Assembly: GCA_025454955.1 (NCBI GenBank) | Contig: JALONL010000028.1 | Location: 45,996 to 109,995 of the forward strand | Length of the DNA: 64,000 nucleotides | Direction of reading: 5' to 3' | Origin: Bacteroidia bacterium | Lineage (GTDB): Bacteria; Bacteroidota; Bacteroidia; Palsa-965 | Shown: positions 54,273 through 62,935 of the stretch, one piece after another | How positions within the stretch are numbered: the first letter of the stretch is position 1 | Layout of the letters: every line of letters begins with the position of its first letter | Notes under the pieces: generated by a model | What the model was told of the DNA's origin: nothing | Seen by the model: only the letters and a program-made list of their open reading frames with translations | Databases searched by the model: none | Translations under genes and position numbers: made by a program

Positions 54273-55607
54273 TTAGTCGGTGATTACTAATTTGGTTACG
54301 GCTAAAGTTCCATCGCCATCTAACAGCCAAACAAAGTAATGTCCACTTTCAAGATTGCCGCGAGAGAGCGAATATGTCTGCCCATTAATATTGTTTATTT
54401 GTATTACTTTTTGTCCTAATAAATTATATACCGTTAAAGTAGCGTTATGTAAATTTTTGTCTGCCTCAATAGTTGCAGATGAAGAGAATGGATTCGGAAA
54501 CACTGTAATAAAACTATTGTCATCATTCCTGATTTCATTGATACCCGTTATGGGAGCGGTGGCATAACCAATTTCCCAATAGTAGTTTAATGAATTCACA
54601 GGAAGAGGGTCAACATCTTTTCCTGTGTACCACATTTTATACATCCCTCCGTCATTTAATACCGAAGGAAATGAGGCTGTGTTTGCATCCCATTCACCCG
54701 CAATTCCACTTGTCAGTACAGGGTTTGCGTTTGATTTAGTCCAGTTTATTCCATCAGAAGAAGTGGCAAACCCAACTTGTTGACCAAAAGAAGGATCCGC
54801 CCCGCCACCATACCACATATAATACAAATTACCCTGCTTCATTACATGAGGATCTTGCACATAAATGCTATCCCAGGTATTTATGCCGGTAGTTATAATA
54901 GGATTACTACTGCTTTTTGTCCAGGTGATGCCGTCGGGTGATGTGGCATATCCGATATTTGCTTTTCCATCAGTTCCATTTCCGTCGCCAATGGCATCAT
55001 ACCCGCAATACCACATTTTATAAATGCCCCCTTCTTTTATAACAGATGGTCCTTCGAGGAAACCATTATCCCATTCTGCAGGCATTCCTACCTGCAAAAC
55101 AGGGTTTGGATATTTCGTCCAATTTATTCCATCAGATGAATAAGCATATCCGATATCATACCTGTAAGAATTAAAATATGCTCCGGCATACCACATCTTA
55201 TACCGCTCAGCCGGAGGTGCAGTACTGTCAATTATTACAGATGGCGTTTCTATTCCCAAAGAATCCCAGCCACCAGTATAGGAAACATCAAGAACAGGAT
55301 TTCCGGAATATTTTATCCAGTTGATACCGTCAACTGATGTGGCATAACACTGTCTTGCCCTTAATAGCGTGTCAGTTGGATAATTAATTCCTCCGCAGGT
55401 GTACCACATTTTGTATGTAGCGCCTTCTTTTACTACCCAGCCATCACTGATTGCAAAAATATCGTTTGGAAGGTTTGCATACACAGTATCTCGTCTGAGC
55501 ACGGGATTACTGGCGTCTTTTGTCCAGATCGTTTGGGCAAATAAGGGGCCCATGCCTTCGTAAAGTGGAGGAAACACAATTGCAATGGTGATTAGAATAT
55601 GCTTCAT
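54273..55607 (-). CDS. Secreted five-bladed propeller protein with T9SS type A tail
   Basis: A 444-residue secreted protein. A signal peptide is followed by repeated blades with YKMWYxG and IGYATSxDGINWTKxxxNPVL, a pattern typical of GH43/GH130-like five-bladed beta-propellers. The C-terminal 75 residues are a T9SS sorting domain (VFPNPFSSSATIEA ... ESGHYFVWLLDGDG). ATG 55607 (MKHILITIAI) is preceded in frame by repeat sequence. A glycosidase role is possible but catalytic acids cannot be assigned by eye. Confidence 0.8.
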   Translation of the reverse strand: MKHILITIAIVFPPLYEGMGPLFAQTIWTKDASNPVLRRDTVYANLPNDIFAISDGWVVKEGATYKMWYTCGGINYPTDTLLRARQCYATSVDGINWIKYSGNPVLDVSYTGGWDSLGIETPSVIIDSTAPPAERYKMWYAGAYFNSYRYDIGYAYSSDGINWTKYPNPVLQVGMPAEWDNGFLEGPSVIKEGGIYKMWYCGYDAIGDGNGTDGKANIGYATSPDGITWTKSSSNPIITTGINTWDSIYVQDPHVMKQGNLYYMWYGGGADPSFGQQVGFATSSDGINWTKSNANPVLTSGIAGEWDANTASFPSVLNDGGMYKMWYTGKDVDPLPVNSLNYYWEIGYATAPITGINEIRNDDNSFITVFPNPFSSSATIEADKNLHNATLTVYNLLGQKVIQINNINGQTYSLSRGNLESGHYFVWLLDGDGTLAVTKLVITD

Positions 55608-55640
55608 GTTCAATTTTACGGTTTTTTTGTAATGAATACT

Positions 55641-55775
55641 AATGGTTTGGCGCCTGGTGAGGAATCGGATTTCGGAACACAAAACTGTCTGCCGGCACTG
55701 CGCTTGATACAGAACAAAAATGTTCATTTAACCACTGAACCGCCAATTTTTAAACCCGCTGTTATAGGGCGTTTT
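55641..55775. repeat. attC-like palindromic element e
   Basis: Starts AATGGTTTGGCGCCTGGTGAGG with GGATTTCGGAACACAAAACTG; ends ACCCGCTGTTATAGGGCGTTTTT. It shares its first 60 nt pattern with elements d, f, g and h. Confidence 0.7.
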
Positions 55776-55780
55776 TCTTA

Positions 55781-56419
55781 TCATTTCGTTGTTGTCAGGT
55801 TAATTTCTATTTGTCCCCCAAGTCCGCAAGCAAGCATATAAGCAAAATATTTTCCGTCTGCCAGGTTTGTGAGGTCAAATATTGGCGGGCATTCTGAATG
55901 TTCTATACTTGTTTTTTGAATTGGATTATTTTGTCCCGAAACAGTTAATGTTACAGTTGTTGCTGTCCCACCACAAGGCATAAGTAAAAACCACTTTAAC
56001 TTATTTGAATTTCTTTCAAACCGCAAAGGTTTACATTCTCCTTTTCCTGTCTCGCAGCCTTCCCAGTAGTCAAAGTTTACTGTTGAAATTTGTATTTCTT
56101 CTACTCCTTTGTCTGGATCCCCTTCAGGAAAATTGTAAGACCTGGTAGTGTCGGCTTTATCTTTAATTAATGTAACCAAAACAGTGTCGAGAGATAGTTT
56201 ACGATAAATTTCATGGGATTCTGCATAAAAATTCAAACGGATTAATTCAGCCGTACATTTCCCTTGAATTACTTTGATTACCTGGAATCCGACAGAATGT
56301 GTCTCGTCACCAGGGTGAAAGGAATTAATTTTCGCAATAAATTTAAGCGTGTCATAGTTTGTTTGTCCAAAAGATATGGACGAAAAAAGAATTCCGAATA
56401 TGATAAGTATAATTTTCAT
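55781..56419 (-). CDS. Exported protein of unknown function
   Basis: A 212-residue protein with a signal peptide (to about ISFGQT). CETGKGECKP and a C-terminal beta-rich part (TVTLTVSGQNN; IEINLTTTK) are visible. No known family. It is a single-gene unit whose stop lies 6 nt from element e. Confidence 0.65.
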   Translation of the reverse strand: MKIILIIFGILFSSISFGQTNYDTLKFIAKINSFHPGDETHSVGFQVIKVIQGKCTAELIRLNFYAESHEIYRKLSLDTVLVTLIKDKADTTRSYNFPEGDPDKGVEEIQISTVNFDYWEGCETGKGECKPLRFERNSNKLKWFLLMPCGGTATTVTLTVSGQNNPIQKTSIEHSECPPIFDLTNLADGKYFAYMLACGLGGQIEINLTTTK

Positions 56420-56442
56420 TTCTATTGTCTTTAAAATGTCCT

Positions 56443-56573
56443 ATAACGGTTTGGCGCCTGGCGCAGTGGGGAATTGGGGAAAACTAAATTGTTTGTCAGC
56501 ACGAATTTACAATAGAAGCACAAATTTTCAATAAACGATATTAGCCCCCATTGAGCCAAACCTGTGTTAGCAC
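56443..56573. repeat. attC-like palindromic element f
   Basis: Left arm TAACGGTTTGGCGCCTGGCG and CAGTGGGG; right arm CCCCCATTGAGCCAAACCTG then GTTAGCACC. The GGTTTGGC...CAGTGGGG and CCCCCATTGAGCCAAACC arms pair well, giving a roughly 130-nt imperfect hairpin. Confidence 0.75.
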
Positions 56574-56599
56574 CAGTTTTTCTTTCATCCGTCATTGGT

Positions 56600-57151
56600 T
56601 TAGCTTAAAATATATTCTCCGTTGTTGTCCTTTTTTAAGTTCTTGGGGCTGAAGTCAGGAAACATTTTACTGTCGAGATAAAATGAAAGGCCTACAATTG
56701 CTCCAGAGAAAACTAAGTTTATTAAAATTTCTGTGCCGCCTTCTGATTTGCCAATTGTCTGCAAGAAAAAAGCTATTGTCATGATACCACAAAAACGATA
56801 AATAGGTCCGTTGTAACGCGCTATTTCATAGGCAAAGTATGCTGCAAAAAGTGGAACAATAAATACAAGTAAAAGCGTCCAAAGTTGTCCTGTTTGAATT
56901 GTTAAGCTAAACACAACTAATATGCGCAGCAAAATTACAAGTCCTAAGAGTCCAAGTAAAACGTTGTTGTAAACTTTATATTTGTTCTTGTTCTCTGTCG
57001 TCACAGTTCCTGTTATTAAGAGTGCTACGGATTTTTTGTCGTAATACTGTTGAGAAAGTTCGTTGTAAATTTCTTGGTCTGTTTTTCCGTTGTCTCTGCT
57101 GTCAACGATAAATTTTTGTGCTGCTTTTCTGTCGAGTGATTTTTTGCTCAT
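56600..57151 (-). CDS. Small membrane protein of unknown function
   Basis: A 183-residue protein. The cytosolic N-terminal helix (AAQKFIVDSRDNGKTDQEIYNEL) is followed by four to five membrane spans (residues 60-165) and a hydrophilic tail. The N-terminal part resembles short helical domains seen in other Bacteroidota membrane proteins. Single-gene unit between elements f and g. Confidence 0.65.
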   Translation of the reverse strand: MSKKSLDRKAAQKFIVDSRDNGKTDQEIYNELSQQYYDKKSVALLITGTVTTENKNKYKVYNNVLLGLLGLVILLRILVVFSLTIQTGQLWTLLLVFIVPLFAAYFAYEIARYNGPIYRFCGIMTIAFFLQTIGKSEGGTEILINLVFSGAIVGLSFYLDSKMFPDFSPKNLKKDNNGEYILS

Positions 57152-57172
57152 TGTAGTCGTCTTTTAAAATTG

Positions 57173-57310
57173 GTGCTAACGGTTTAGCACCTGGCGCAGT
57201 GGCGGGTTTGGGAGCACCAAACTGACTACCTATCAGAAATGCTGATTAGAATTACCAGGCTTCAAATTTGCACGAAAGTCACCATTAAGAAAAACCAGTA
57301 TTAGCGGGCC
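57173..57310. repeat. attC-like palindromic element g
   Basis: Left end GTGCTAACGGTTTAGCACC then TGGCGCAGTGGCGGGTTTGG; right end GTCACCATTAAG ... CCAGTATTAGCGGGCCATTG. Arms pair imperfectly. Confidence 0.7.
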
Positions 57311-57330
57311 ATTGTTTTTCGTTTTCTGAC

Positions 57331-57429
57331 TTATCCTTTTTGTTTGGGTAGCATCTCAAAGCTGTCACCACCGCGATTGCTATTTAAGTTCTGCAACTCA
57401 TGATACCTTTTAAAAGTGTTAGCAACGTC
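57331..57429 (-). pseudogene. Possible 3' gene fragment
   Basis: On the minus strand a 33-codon frame reads DVANTFKRYHELQNLNSNRG and ends at TAA (57333-57331), with a stop just upstream and no start. The sequence has a protein-like composition and begins at a GTTGCTAAC motif resembling the ends of the palindromic elements. It may be the truncated 3' end of a lost cassette gene. Weak evidence. Confidence 0.25.
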
Positions 57430-57492
57430 TTATACGGCAACTATGGTTTCAAATCATGTCATTTGACTTTTTATACTTTTTTCTATTCACAT

Positions 57493-58071
57493 TTACTCTG
57501 ATAGGGTATAGATAATAATTACCTGGCCAGATTTTGATGTTTTAGTCTCCACCAATTTCATTTTGTGTCTGCCCATCACGTCCTTGAACAAAGCCTTGCC
57601 TCCACCTATAACAATTGGATTAATTACTAGTCTTAACTCATCAATTAAGCCATAATTCATAAGATTAGATATAAGTGTCGCTCCACCCACAACGTGTATA
57701 TTCTTACCTGATTGCTGTTTAAGGTTTTTTAGTTCATTTATATCCTTGATAATTTTTGTTGTATTCCAAGCCACCTTCTCTAATTTGGTTGAGAGGACAT
57801 AATGCGGGGTTTTGTTGGCAAACCTTGCATATGCAATTTCTCCCTCTGTTGGTTTTTTGCCAGTTAAGTCTAAAACAGCTTCTGGATTTGCGAGAATTGA
57901 CATCCAATACTTTTCATAGTCTGGATACATACCCGCTCCGAGAACACAAGTATCAATCTGGTCGAGTATATCAAAATCTTCGCTCCAATCTTCAACCCAA
58001 TCTAGCTCGCCATTGGGTCCTTCAATGAAGGCATCCACAGAAGTCTGTATTGCTGCAATCATTTTTTTCAT
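57493..58071 (-). CDS. Dihydrofolate reductase family protein (RibD C-terminal-like)
   Basis: A 192-residue protein of the DHFR/RibD-C fold. AAIQTSVDAFIEGPNGELDWV at the start, VVGGATLISNLMNYGLIDELRLVINPIVIGGGKALF in the second half are the signatures of NADPH-dependent reductases of the YwjB/YyaP type. The fold does not by itself imply trimethoprim resistance. Single-gene unit between elements g and h. Confidence 0.86.
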   Translation of the reverse strand: MKKMIAAIQTSVDAFIEGPNGELDWVEDWSEDFDILDQIDTCVLGAGMYPDYEKYWMSILANPEAVLDLTGKKPTEGEIAYARFANKTPHYVLSTKLEKVAWNTTKIIKDINELKNLKQQSGKNIHVVGGATLISNLMNYGLIDELRLVINPIVIGGGKALFKDVMGRHKMKLVETKTSKSGQVIIIYTLSE

Positions 58072-58126
58072 ATTGTTGTTTTTATTTAAAGGTTTAATTT
58101 TATTATCTGTGTGTCGCCCAACATTG

Positions 58127-58266
58127 CCCGCTAACGGTTTCAGACTTGGTGTTCGGACGGGTTTCGGATTACCGAACTGTCATTCAGCACTATAAACGCA
58201 CGGTTTCTCATTTGCGCAGACTGTACCGTTTTCGTAGTACCCGACGGCACCCCGTGTTGGCGGTTG
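58127..58266. repeat. attC-like palindromic element h
   Basis: Left end GCTAACGGTTTCAGACTTGG then TTCGGACGGGTTTCGGATTACC; right end CCCGACGGCACCCCGTGTTGGCGG. The right end is 8 nt from the stop of the next gene. Confidence 0.7.
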
Positions 58267-58273
58267 AGGCTTT

Positions 58274-58615
58274 TTACTCCTTTTTTTCTTTAGAAAATAT
58301 GTCTTTGTCCCATTTGCGGAATTCGTAATATTTGCTTTTGGGTTCCCCTGTCCAACCATTTATGCCTTTTTTCTTTGGCAAATAATAACCGTGAACATAT
58401 AGCAGTGGAATAATAAACAGTGACAGAACTATCATTGACACTTCCCTGCCAAAATAAATTGAGACACAGCAAACCGCCACCAGTGTTAACAGATACTTTC
58501 CCACTCTTCGAATTTTCGGTGTCCGTTCCTCGAAGTGTCCCATAAGTATATTACCGAGGGCGTAAATTATACTTACTACTGCTATTTCAAACCATAATGA
58601 TTCTGTTGACCACAT
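58274..58615 (-). CDS. Small membrane protein of unknown function
   Basis: A 113-residue protein with three hydrophobic spans (VSIIYALGNILM; YLLTLVAVCCVSIYFG; MIVLSLFIIPLLYVHGYYL) and a charged C-terminus. No family recognised. It is the last minus-strand unit of the accessory run before polA. Confidence 0.6.
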   Translation of the reverse strand: MWSTESLWFEIAVVSIIYALGNILMGHFEERTPKIRRVGKYLLTLVAVCCVSIYFGREVSMIVLSLFIIPLLYVHGYYLPKKKGINGWTGEPKSKYYEFRKWDKDIFSKEKKE

Positions 58616-58751
58616 AATGCTTTTTTATTGGCTGCGTTACTAAGAAATTTGCATACGGGTACTGCACACTATTTGAGTAGCGTCATTGAAAAATACCCAA
58701 TTTCAGAGGTGCGAAATTGCCCGCTGATTATTTTTAGATGTTATCAAATCA

Positions 58752-61565
58752 TCAATGCGCATCCAGCCAATTATCCCCTGTCCCCATTCCCACCTCCACC
58801 GGCAACCCCAAATCCACCGCATTCCTCATCGCCTCCTCAATAACCGGCTTCACCAGCTCCACCTCATCCAGCGGCACATCAAACACCAATTCGTCATGCA
58901 CCTGCAGCAGCAGGCGTGTGCGCACGTTCATTTTGCGCAGGGCGTGGTGTATGTTTATCATGGCCACCTTAATCATATCGGCGGCCGAGCCTTGTATGGG
59001 GGCGTTTATGGCGTTGCGCTCGGCGAAGCCGCGTACTACGGCGTTCGACGAATTGATGTCTCTCAGGTAGCGGCGGCGGCCGAGTATGGTTTCCACGTAG
59101 CCGTGCTCGCGGGCAAACTCCATTTGCGTGTCCATGTAATCTTTAATGGCGCTGTACTGGATGAAGTATTGCGAAATAATTTCCTGCGCTTCCCGGCGCG
59201 GAATGTTGAGACTTTGCGAAAGCCCGAAGGCCGATTGTCCGTAAATAATACCAAAGTTTACGGCTTTGGCCTTGCTGCGCATTTCGCGGGTTACTTCTTC
59301 CTGCGTTACGCCAAACACGCGGGCGGCGGTGGCGGTGTGTATGTCGTAGCCTTTGTGGAAGGCTTCGGTCATGCCGGGGTCTTTGCTGAGTGCGGCAATG
59401 ATGCGGAGTTCTATTTGCGAGTAGTCGGCCGAGAGCAGTGTCCAGCCTTCGCCGCGGGGCACAAAGGCTTTGCGTACTTCGCGGCCGCGGGCGGTGCGTA
59501 TGGGTATGTTTTGCAGGTTGGGATTGTCGGAACTGAGGCGGCCGGTGGCGGCCACTACCTGGTTGTAGCTGGTGTGTACGCGGCCTGTGCGCGGGTTTAC
59601 CATTTGCGGAAGCGAGTCCACGTAGGTGCTTTTCAGTTTCACCATTTCGCGGTAGTTGAGTATCTGCTCCACAATGGGGTGCTTGCCCACGAGTTTCTGC
59701 AAAATGTCCTCGCTGGTGGCGTACTGGCCGGTGCGTGTTTTCTTGGGCTTGTCGCCAATGGCAAGCACTTCAAACAAAATATCGCCCACCTGTTTTGGCG
59801 AGGAAATATTGAACGGCGTGCCGGCCAGCTCCTGAATGTGTTTGTCGATGGCCGCAATTTCTTCGGCCAGCGCGGCCGATTGTTTGGCCAGCGTGGCTGT
59901 GTCGAGTGTAATGCCCTCGGCTTCCATGGCCGCAAGTACAGGCACAAGCGGCATTTCTACCGTGTCGAAAAGCGGGCGCACGTTCGACGATTCAAGTTCG
60001 GGCTCGAAAACCTTGCGCAACTGAAAAGTCACATCGGCATCTTCGGCGGCGTATTCCTTAATCTGTTCGAGCGGCACATCGCGCATGCTTTTCTGGTCCT
60101 TGCCTTTTTTGCCAATGAGTGTTTCAATGCTCACGGGCGAATAATGCAGGTACGTTTCGGCCAGTATGTCCATGTTGTGGCGCATGTCGGGCTGCAGGAG
60201 GTAATGCGCAATCATGGTATCGAAAAGCGGGCCATGCAGGGCAATGCCGTATCGCTGAAGCACGCTTAAATCGTACTTGATGTTCTGACCCGTTTTGCCG
60301 ATTTTCTCGTTTTCAAACACGGGGCGGAATTCTTCGAGCAATGCTTTGGCTTCGTCCTGATTTTCGGGAACGGGCACATACCAGCCCGTGCCTTCGTGCC
60401 AACTGAACGAGAGGCCCACCACTTCCACATTGTGGGCATCGAGCCCGGTGGTTTCGCTGTCGAAACAAAAACTGCCGAGCTGCGAAAGCTGCGAAATGAG
60501 TTGTGCGCGTTTTTCGGGCGTGTCGGCGAGTTCGTAGGTGTGGGGTGTGTCGGCAATGGTTTTGTGTACGGCGGGTGCGGCAGTTTCGTCGCTGCCTTCG
60601 GTTTCGTTGTCGCCGCCGGTGTTGCCGAAAATGTCAAATTGCCCCGGTTTTGTTTTGCGCGATGCGGTGCTGGTGTTTACTTCTTCGGCCGCAGGTTCTT
60701 CGCCAAGCACAATTTGCATGAGGCGGCGGAATTCGAGTTCGGTAAATACCGAGCGGATTTTTTCTTTGTCGGGCTCGCGGTAGAGGAGTTGTTCTTCGTT
60801 CAGTTCAACCGGTGCGTCGAGCAGTATGGTGGCTAATTTTTTCGAGAATATGGCCTGCTCGCCATGCTGTTCTACTTTTTCTTTTTGCTTGCCTTTGAGC
60901 TTATCGGTATTGGCCAGCAGGTTTTCCACGCTGCCAAACTGTTGTATGAGTGCAATGGCTGTTTTTTCGCCCACGCCGGGTATGCCGGGTATGTTGTCCA
61001 CACTGTCGCCCATGAGGCCGAGTATGTCTATTACTTGTTCGGTGCGCTCAATGCCGTATCGGGCGCATACTTCCTTCACGCCCAGCTTTTCGGCCGGGCC
61101 GCCTTTATAACCGGGCTTATAAATAAATATATTCTCGCTTACTACCTGGCCGTAGTCTTTGTCGGGTGTCATCATGTAGGTGATGAACCCCTGCGCTTCG
61201 GCTTTTTTGGCCAGGGTGCCAATAATGTCGTCGGCTTCGTACCCGTCTGATTCGAGGGTGGTAATGTTGAATGCGTCGAGCAGTTGGTAAATGTACGGTA
61301 CTGCGGTGCGCAGGTCTTCGGGCATTTCCTGGCGGTTGGCTTTGTAGTGTTCGTAATCCACATGGCGCTGTGTGGGTGCGGCAGTGTCGAACACTACGGC
61401 TATGTGTGTGGGCTGCTCTTTTTTGAGCAGGTCGAGCAGGGTATTGGTAAAGCCGAATACGGCCGAGGTGTTGAGACCTTTCGAGTTTATGCGCGGACTG
61501 TTGCTGAATGCGAAGTAGGCGCGGTAAATGAGGGCGTATGCGTCTAAGAGAAAAAGCTTTTTCAT
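58752..61565 (-). CDS. polA: DNA polymerase I
   Basis: A 937-residue family A polymerase for Okazaki fragment maturation and repair. The N-terminal 5'-3' exonuclease (LLDAYALIYRAYFAF; MMTPDKDYGQVV; GVGEKTA) is present. The 3'-5' proofreading domain keeps all three motifs: FCFDSETTGLD, NIKYDLSVL and YAAEDADV. The polymerase domain has SADYSQIELR, RSKAKAVNFGIIYGQSAFGL and LLQVHDELVF. Length is normal. A Thr/Asn/Glu-rich linker at residues 290-345 separates the 5' nuclease from the rest. Confidence 0.96.
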   Translation of the reverse strand: MKKLFLLDAYALIYRAYFAFSNSPRINSKGLNTSAVFGFTNTLLDLLKKEQPTHIAVVFDTAAPTQRHVDYEHYKANRQEMPEDLRTAVPYIYQLLDAFNITTLESDGYEADDIIGTLAKKAEAQGFITYMMTPDKDYGQVVSENIFIYKPGYKGGPAEKLGVKEVCARYGIERTEQVIDILGLMGDSVDNIPGIPGVGEKTAIALIQQFGSVENLLANTDKLKGKQKEKVEQHGEQAIFSKKLATILLDAPVELNEEQLLYREPDKEKIRSVFTELEFRRLMQIVLGEEPAAEEVNTSTASRKTKPGQFDIFGNTGGDNETEGSDETAAPAVHKTIADTPHTYELADTPEKRAQLISQLSQLGSFCFDSETTGLDAHNVEVVGLSFSWHEGTGWYVPVPENQDEAKALLEEFRPVFENEKIGKTGQNIKYDLSVLQRYGIALHGPLFDTMIAHYLLQPDMRHNMDILAETYLHYSPVSIETLIGKKGKDQKSMRDVPLEQIKEYAAEDADVTFQLRKVFEPELESSNVRPLFDTVEMPLVPVLAAMEAEGITLDTATLAKQSAALAEEIAAIDKHIQELAGTPFNISSPKQVGDILFEVLAIGDKPKKTRTGQYATSEDILQKLVGKHPIVEQILNYREMVKLKSTYVDSLPQMVNPRTGRVHTSYNQVVAATGRLSSDNPNLQNIPIRTARGREVRKAFVPRGEGWTLLSADYSQIELRIIAALSKDPGMTEAFHKGYDIHTATAARVFGVTQEEVTREMRSKAKAVNFGIIYGQSAFGLSQSLNIPRREAQEIISQYFIQYSAIKDYMDTQMEFAREHGYVETILGRRRYLRDINSSNAVVRGFAERNAINAPIQGSAADMIKVAMINIHHALRKMNVRTRLLLQVHDELVFDVPLDEVELVKPVIEEAMRNAVDLGLPVEVGMGTGDNWLDAH

Positions 61566-61833
61566 TGGGCTGTGTGTGGAAATTATGGGAAAGCGAAGGT
61601 AAGGTACGCAGTTGGGCTTTGCCAGTGTTGGGGGGAATTTAGTGGGGTGTTTTTTGAAAGAATTTACAAACGTCTTTCAGGGGGTGGTAGGTTCAGGCTC
61701 GTTTGCGATGAGGTAAGCCTTCGGCAGCTTCGCTTCGGTTTAATCGGGTTTGCCGATTAAGTTGCTGGAGGAAAAAAATTAGGAGCGAAACGATAACTGC
61801 TTCAAAATACCGTCCGCTCCGGCCTTCCGCTGC

Positions 61834-61931
61834 AATGCAGCCGCAAAAAATAGCAAACTACTCAACCCAACCCTCCGAGGTCTCTGAGACCTCGGAGGGT
61901 TGGGCACACAACTATTTTTTGCGGCTGCATT
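61834..61931. repeat. Nested palindrome, copy B
   Basis: A perfect outer 20-bp pair (61834-61853 and 61912-61931, AATGCAGCCGCAAAAAATAG) surrounds a perfect inner palindrome (arms 61866-61884 and 61886-61904, core CCTCCGAGGTCTC, single T in the centre). The layout matches copy A at 6025-6120; the inner cores are related and the outer arms differ. Confidence 0.85.
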
Positions 61932-62006
61932 TCCGCTACAGTCCGGGCTAGGAATCCATACCAGCCGATGCGTTAAAATACCATTGCCGGCATACTGCAC
62001 ACACAA

Positions 62007-62045
62007 AAACCAGACGACCCGGAGCTTGGAGGCACCCGGGTCGTC
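62007..62045 (-). terminator. Terminator downstream of the gene at 62078
   Basis: Arms GACGACCCGG (62013-62022) and CCGGGTCGTC (62036-62045) form a 10-bp stem. On the minus strand it is followed by TGGTTTTTG. Confidence 0.7.
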
Positions 62046-62077
62046 GGCGGAAACTACTACTAAGGGAAATCTTCGGG

Positions 62078-62653
62078 TTAGTTGCCTTTTTGCGAGGCTA
62101 CCCACTCGTTATATTCTTCGGCGATTTCCTGACAATCGCTGAGTTCGTATTTTTTGTCTTCGGCCTGAATGCGTTCTACCAGTTCGGTATGATCGGCCAT
62201 GAGTTCGGCTACAATCTTTTTGAATTTGGCGGTTTTGAGTTTCTGCGGTTCATCGGCTTTCTTGTCGGTGTTTTCGATGAAGTATTCTTTTTCCACCACA
62301 ATATCACCTCCGCGCTGCAACTCGTACTGGAACTCGAAAATATTGATGCGGCCGGCGGTGAGCACTTTCACGAAAGCCAGTTCGCCGCCAATTTTGCGGG
62401 TTACAAATTTTACTTCTTCGTAGCCGTAAGATTTTATCTTATCGGGGTTGTACGATTTCTTTTCGGTTTCGGAGAGTTTGATCTGTACTTTCGAATAAAG
62501 ATCAATTTCTTTTTTGGTGTTGTAGCGTACTTCACCCTTCACGGTGTCGCCCGAATTGAGGACCACATAACCGGCTTTCCAAATGTACTCGGCGCGGGCC
62601 GTCATAAACAGGCCGGAGGTGAGCAGCAGACCTAACGTAATTAATTTTTTCAT
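62078..62653 (-). CDS. Exported protein of unknown function
   Basis: A 191-residue protein with a signal peptide (MKKLITLGLLLTSGLFMTARA). GYVVLNSGDTVKGEVRY and SYNPDKIKSYGYEEVKFVTRK are typical of a small Bacteroidota family of exported proteins with a beta-rich N-terminal half and a helical C-terminal half (KKIVAELMADHTELVERI). ATG 62653 begins the signal sequence. Function unknown. Confidence 0.75.
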   Translation of the reverse strand: MKKLITLGLLLTSGLFMTARAEYIWKAGYVVLNSGDTVKGEVRYNTKKEIDLYSKVQIKLSETEKKSYNPDKIKSYGYEEVKFVTRKIGGELAFVKVLTAGRINIFEFQYELQRGGDIVVEKEYFIENTDKKADEPQKLKTAKFKKIVAELMADHTELVERIQAEDKKYELSDCQEIAEEYNEWVASQKGN

Positions 62654-62935
62654 TTTCGTGATCAGAGAATCAGTTTGGTATTGATCATTCCAAAGAAAAG
62701 CCATTGCCGCGCTCAAAGCAAGTGTCTGTGAATATCTGGGGCGGGTTGTTAATAAGTTGTGTAAACAGGGTTTATAACCGGCTGATTAGTTTGGCGGGTT
62801 TGGTATGCAAAAAATGCAAATGGAGCCTGGTTTGGGCCTTGCCGGGGTTTTGCACGGCGGTTTTTGTAAAACTTTCGCGGGCCGGGGTGCAGGACTGGGA
62901 ATGTGGTTTGTATTTTCGCCGCAAACCTTTAGCCA

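Larger units (their letters stand above)
61566..62077. other. Gap between polA and the next gene
   Basis: About 510 bp without a gene. It contains a small inverted repeat (TTAATCGG/CCGATTAA near 61739-61760), the nested palindrome copy B and a minus-strand terminator. Confidence 0.5.

Noticed and set aside
57493..58071. Trimethoprim-resistance dihydrofolate reductase cassette
   Set aside because: The sequence fits the RibD-C-like reductases, not the dfr enzymes of clinical integrons.
51895..58270. Canonical integron with standard attC sites
   Set aside because: Element ends have GTTAGC or GTTATA rather than GTTRRRY and no IntI is visible, so I report it only as integron-like.
58755..60269. 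A 504-codon open frame antisense to polA
   Set aside because: Same reason: polA motifs are unmistakable on the other strand and the antisense protein is His/Val/Phe-rich nonsense.
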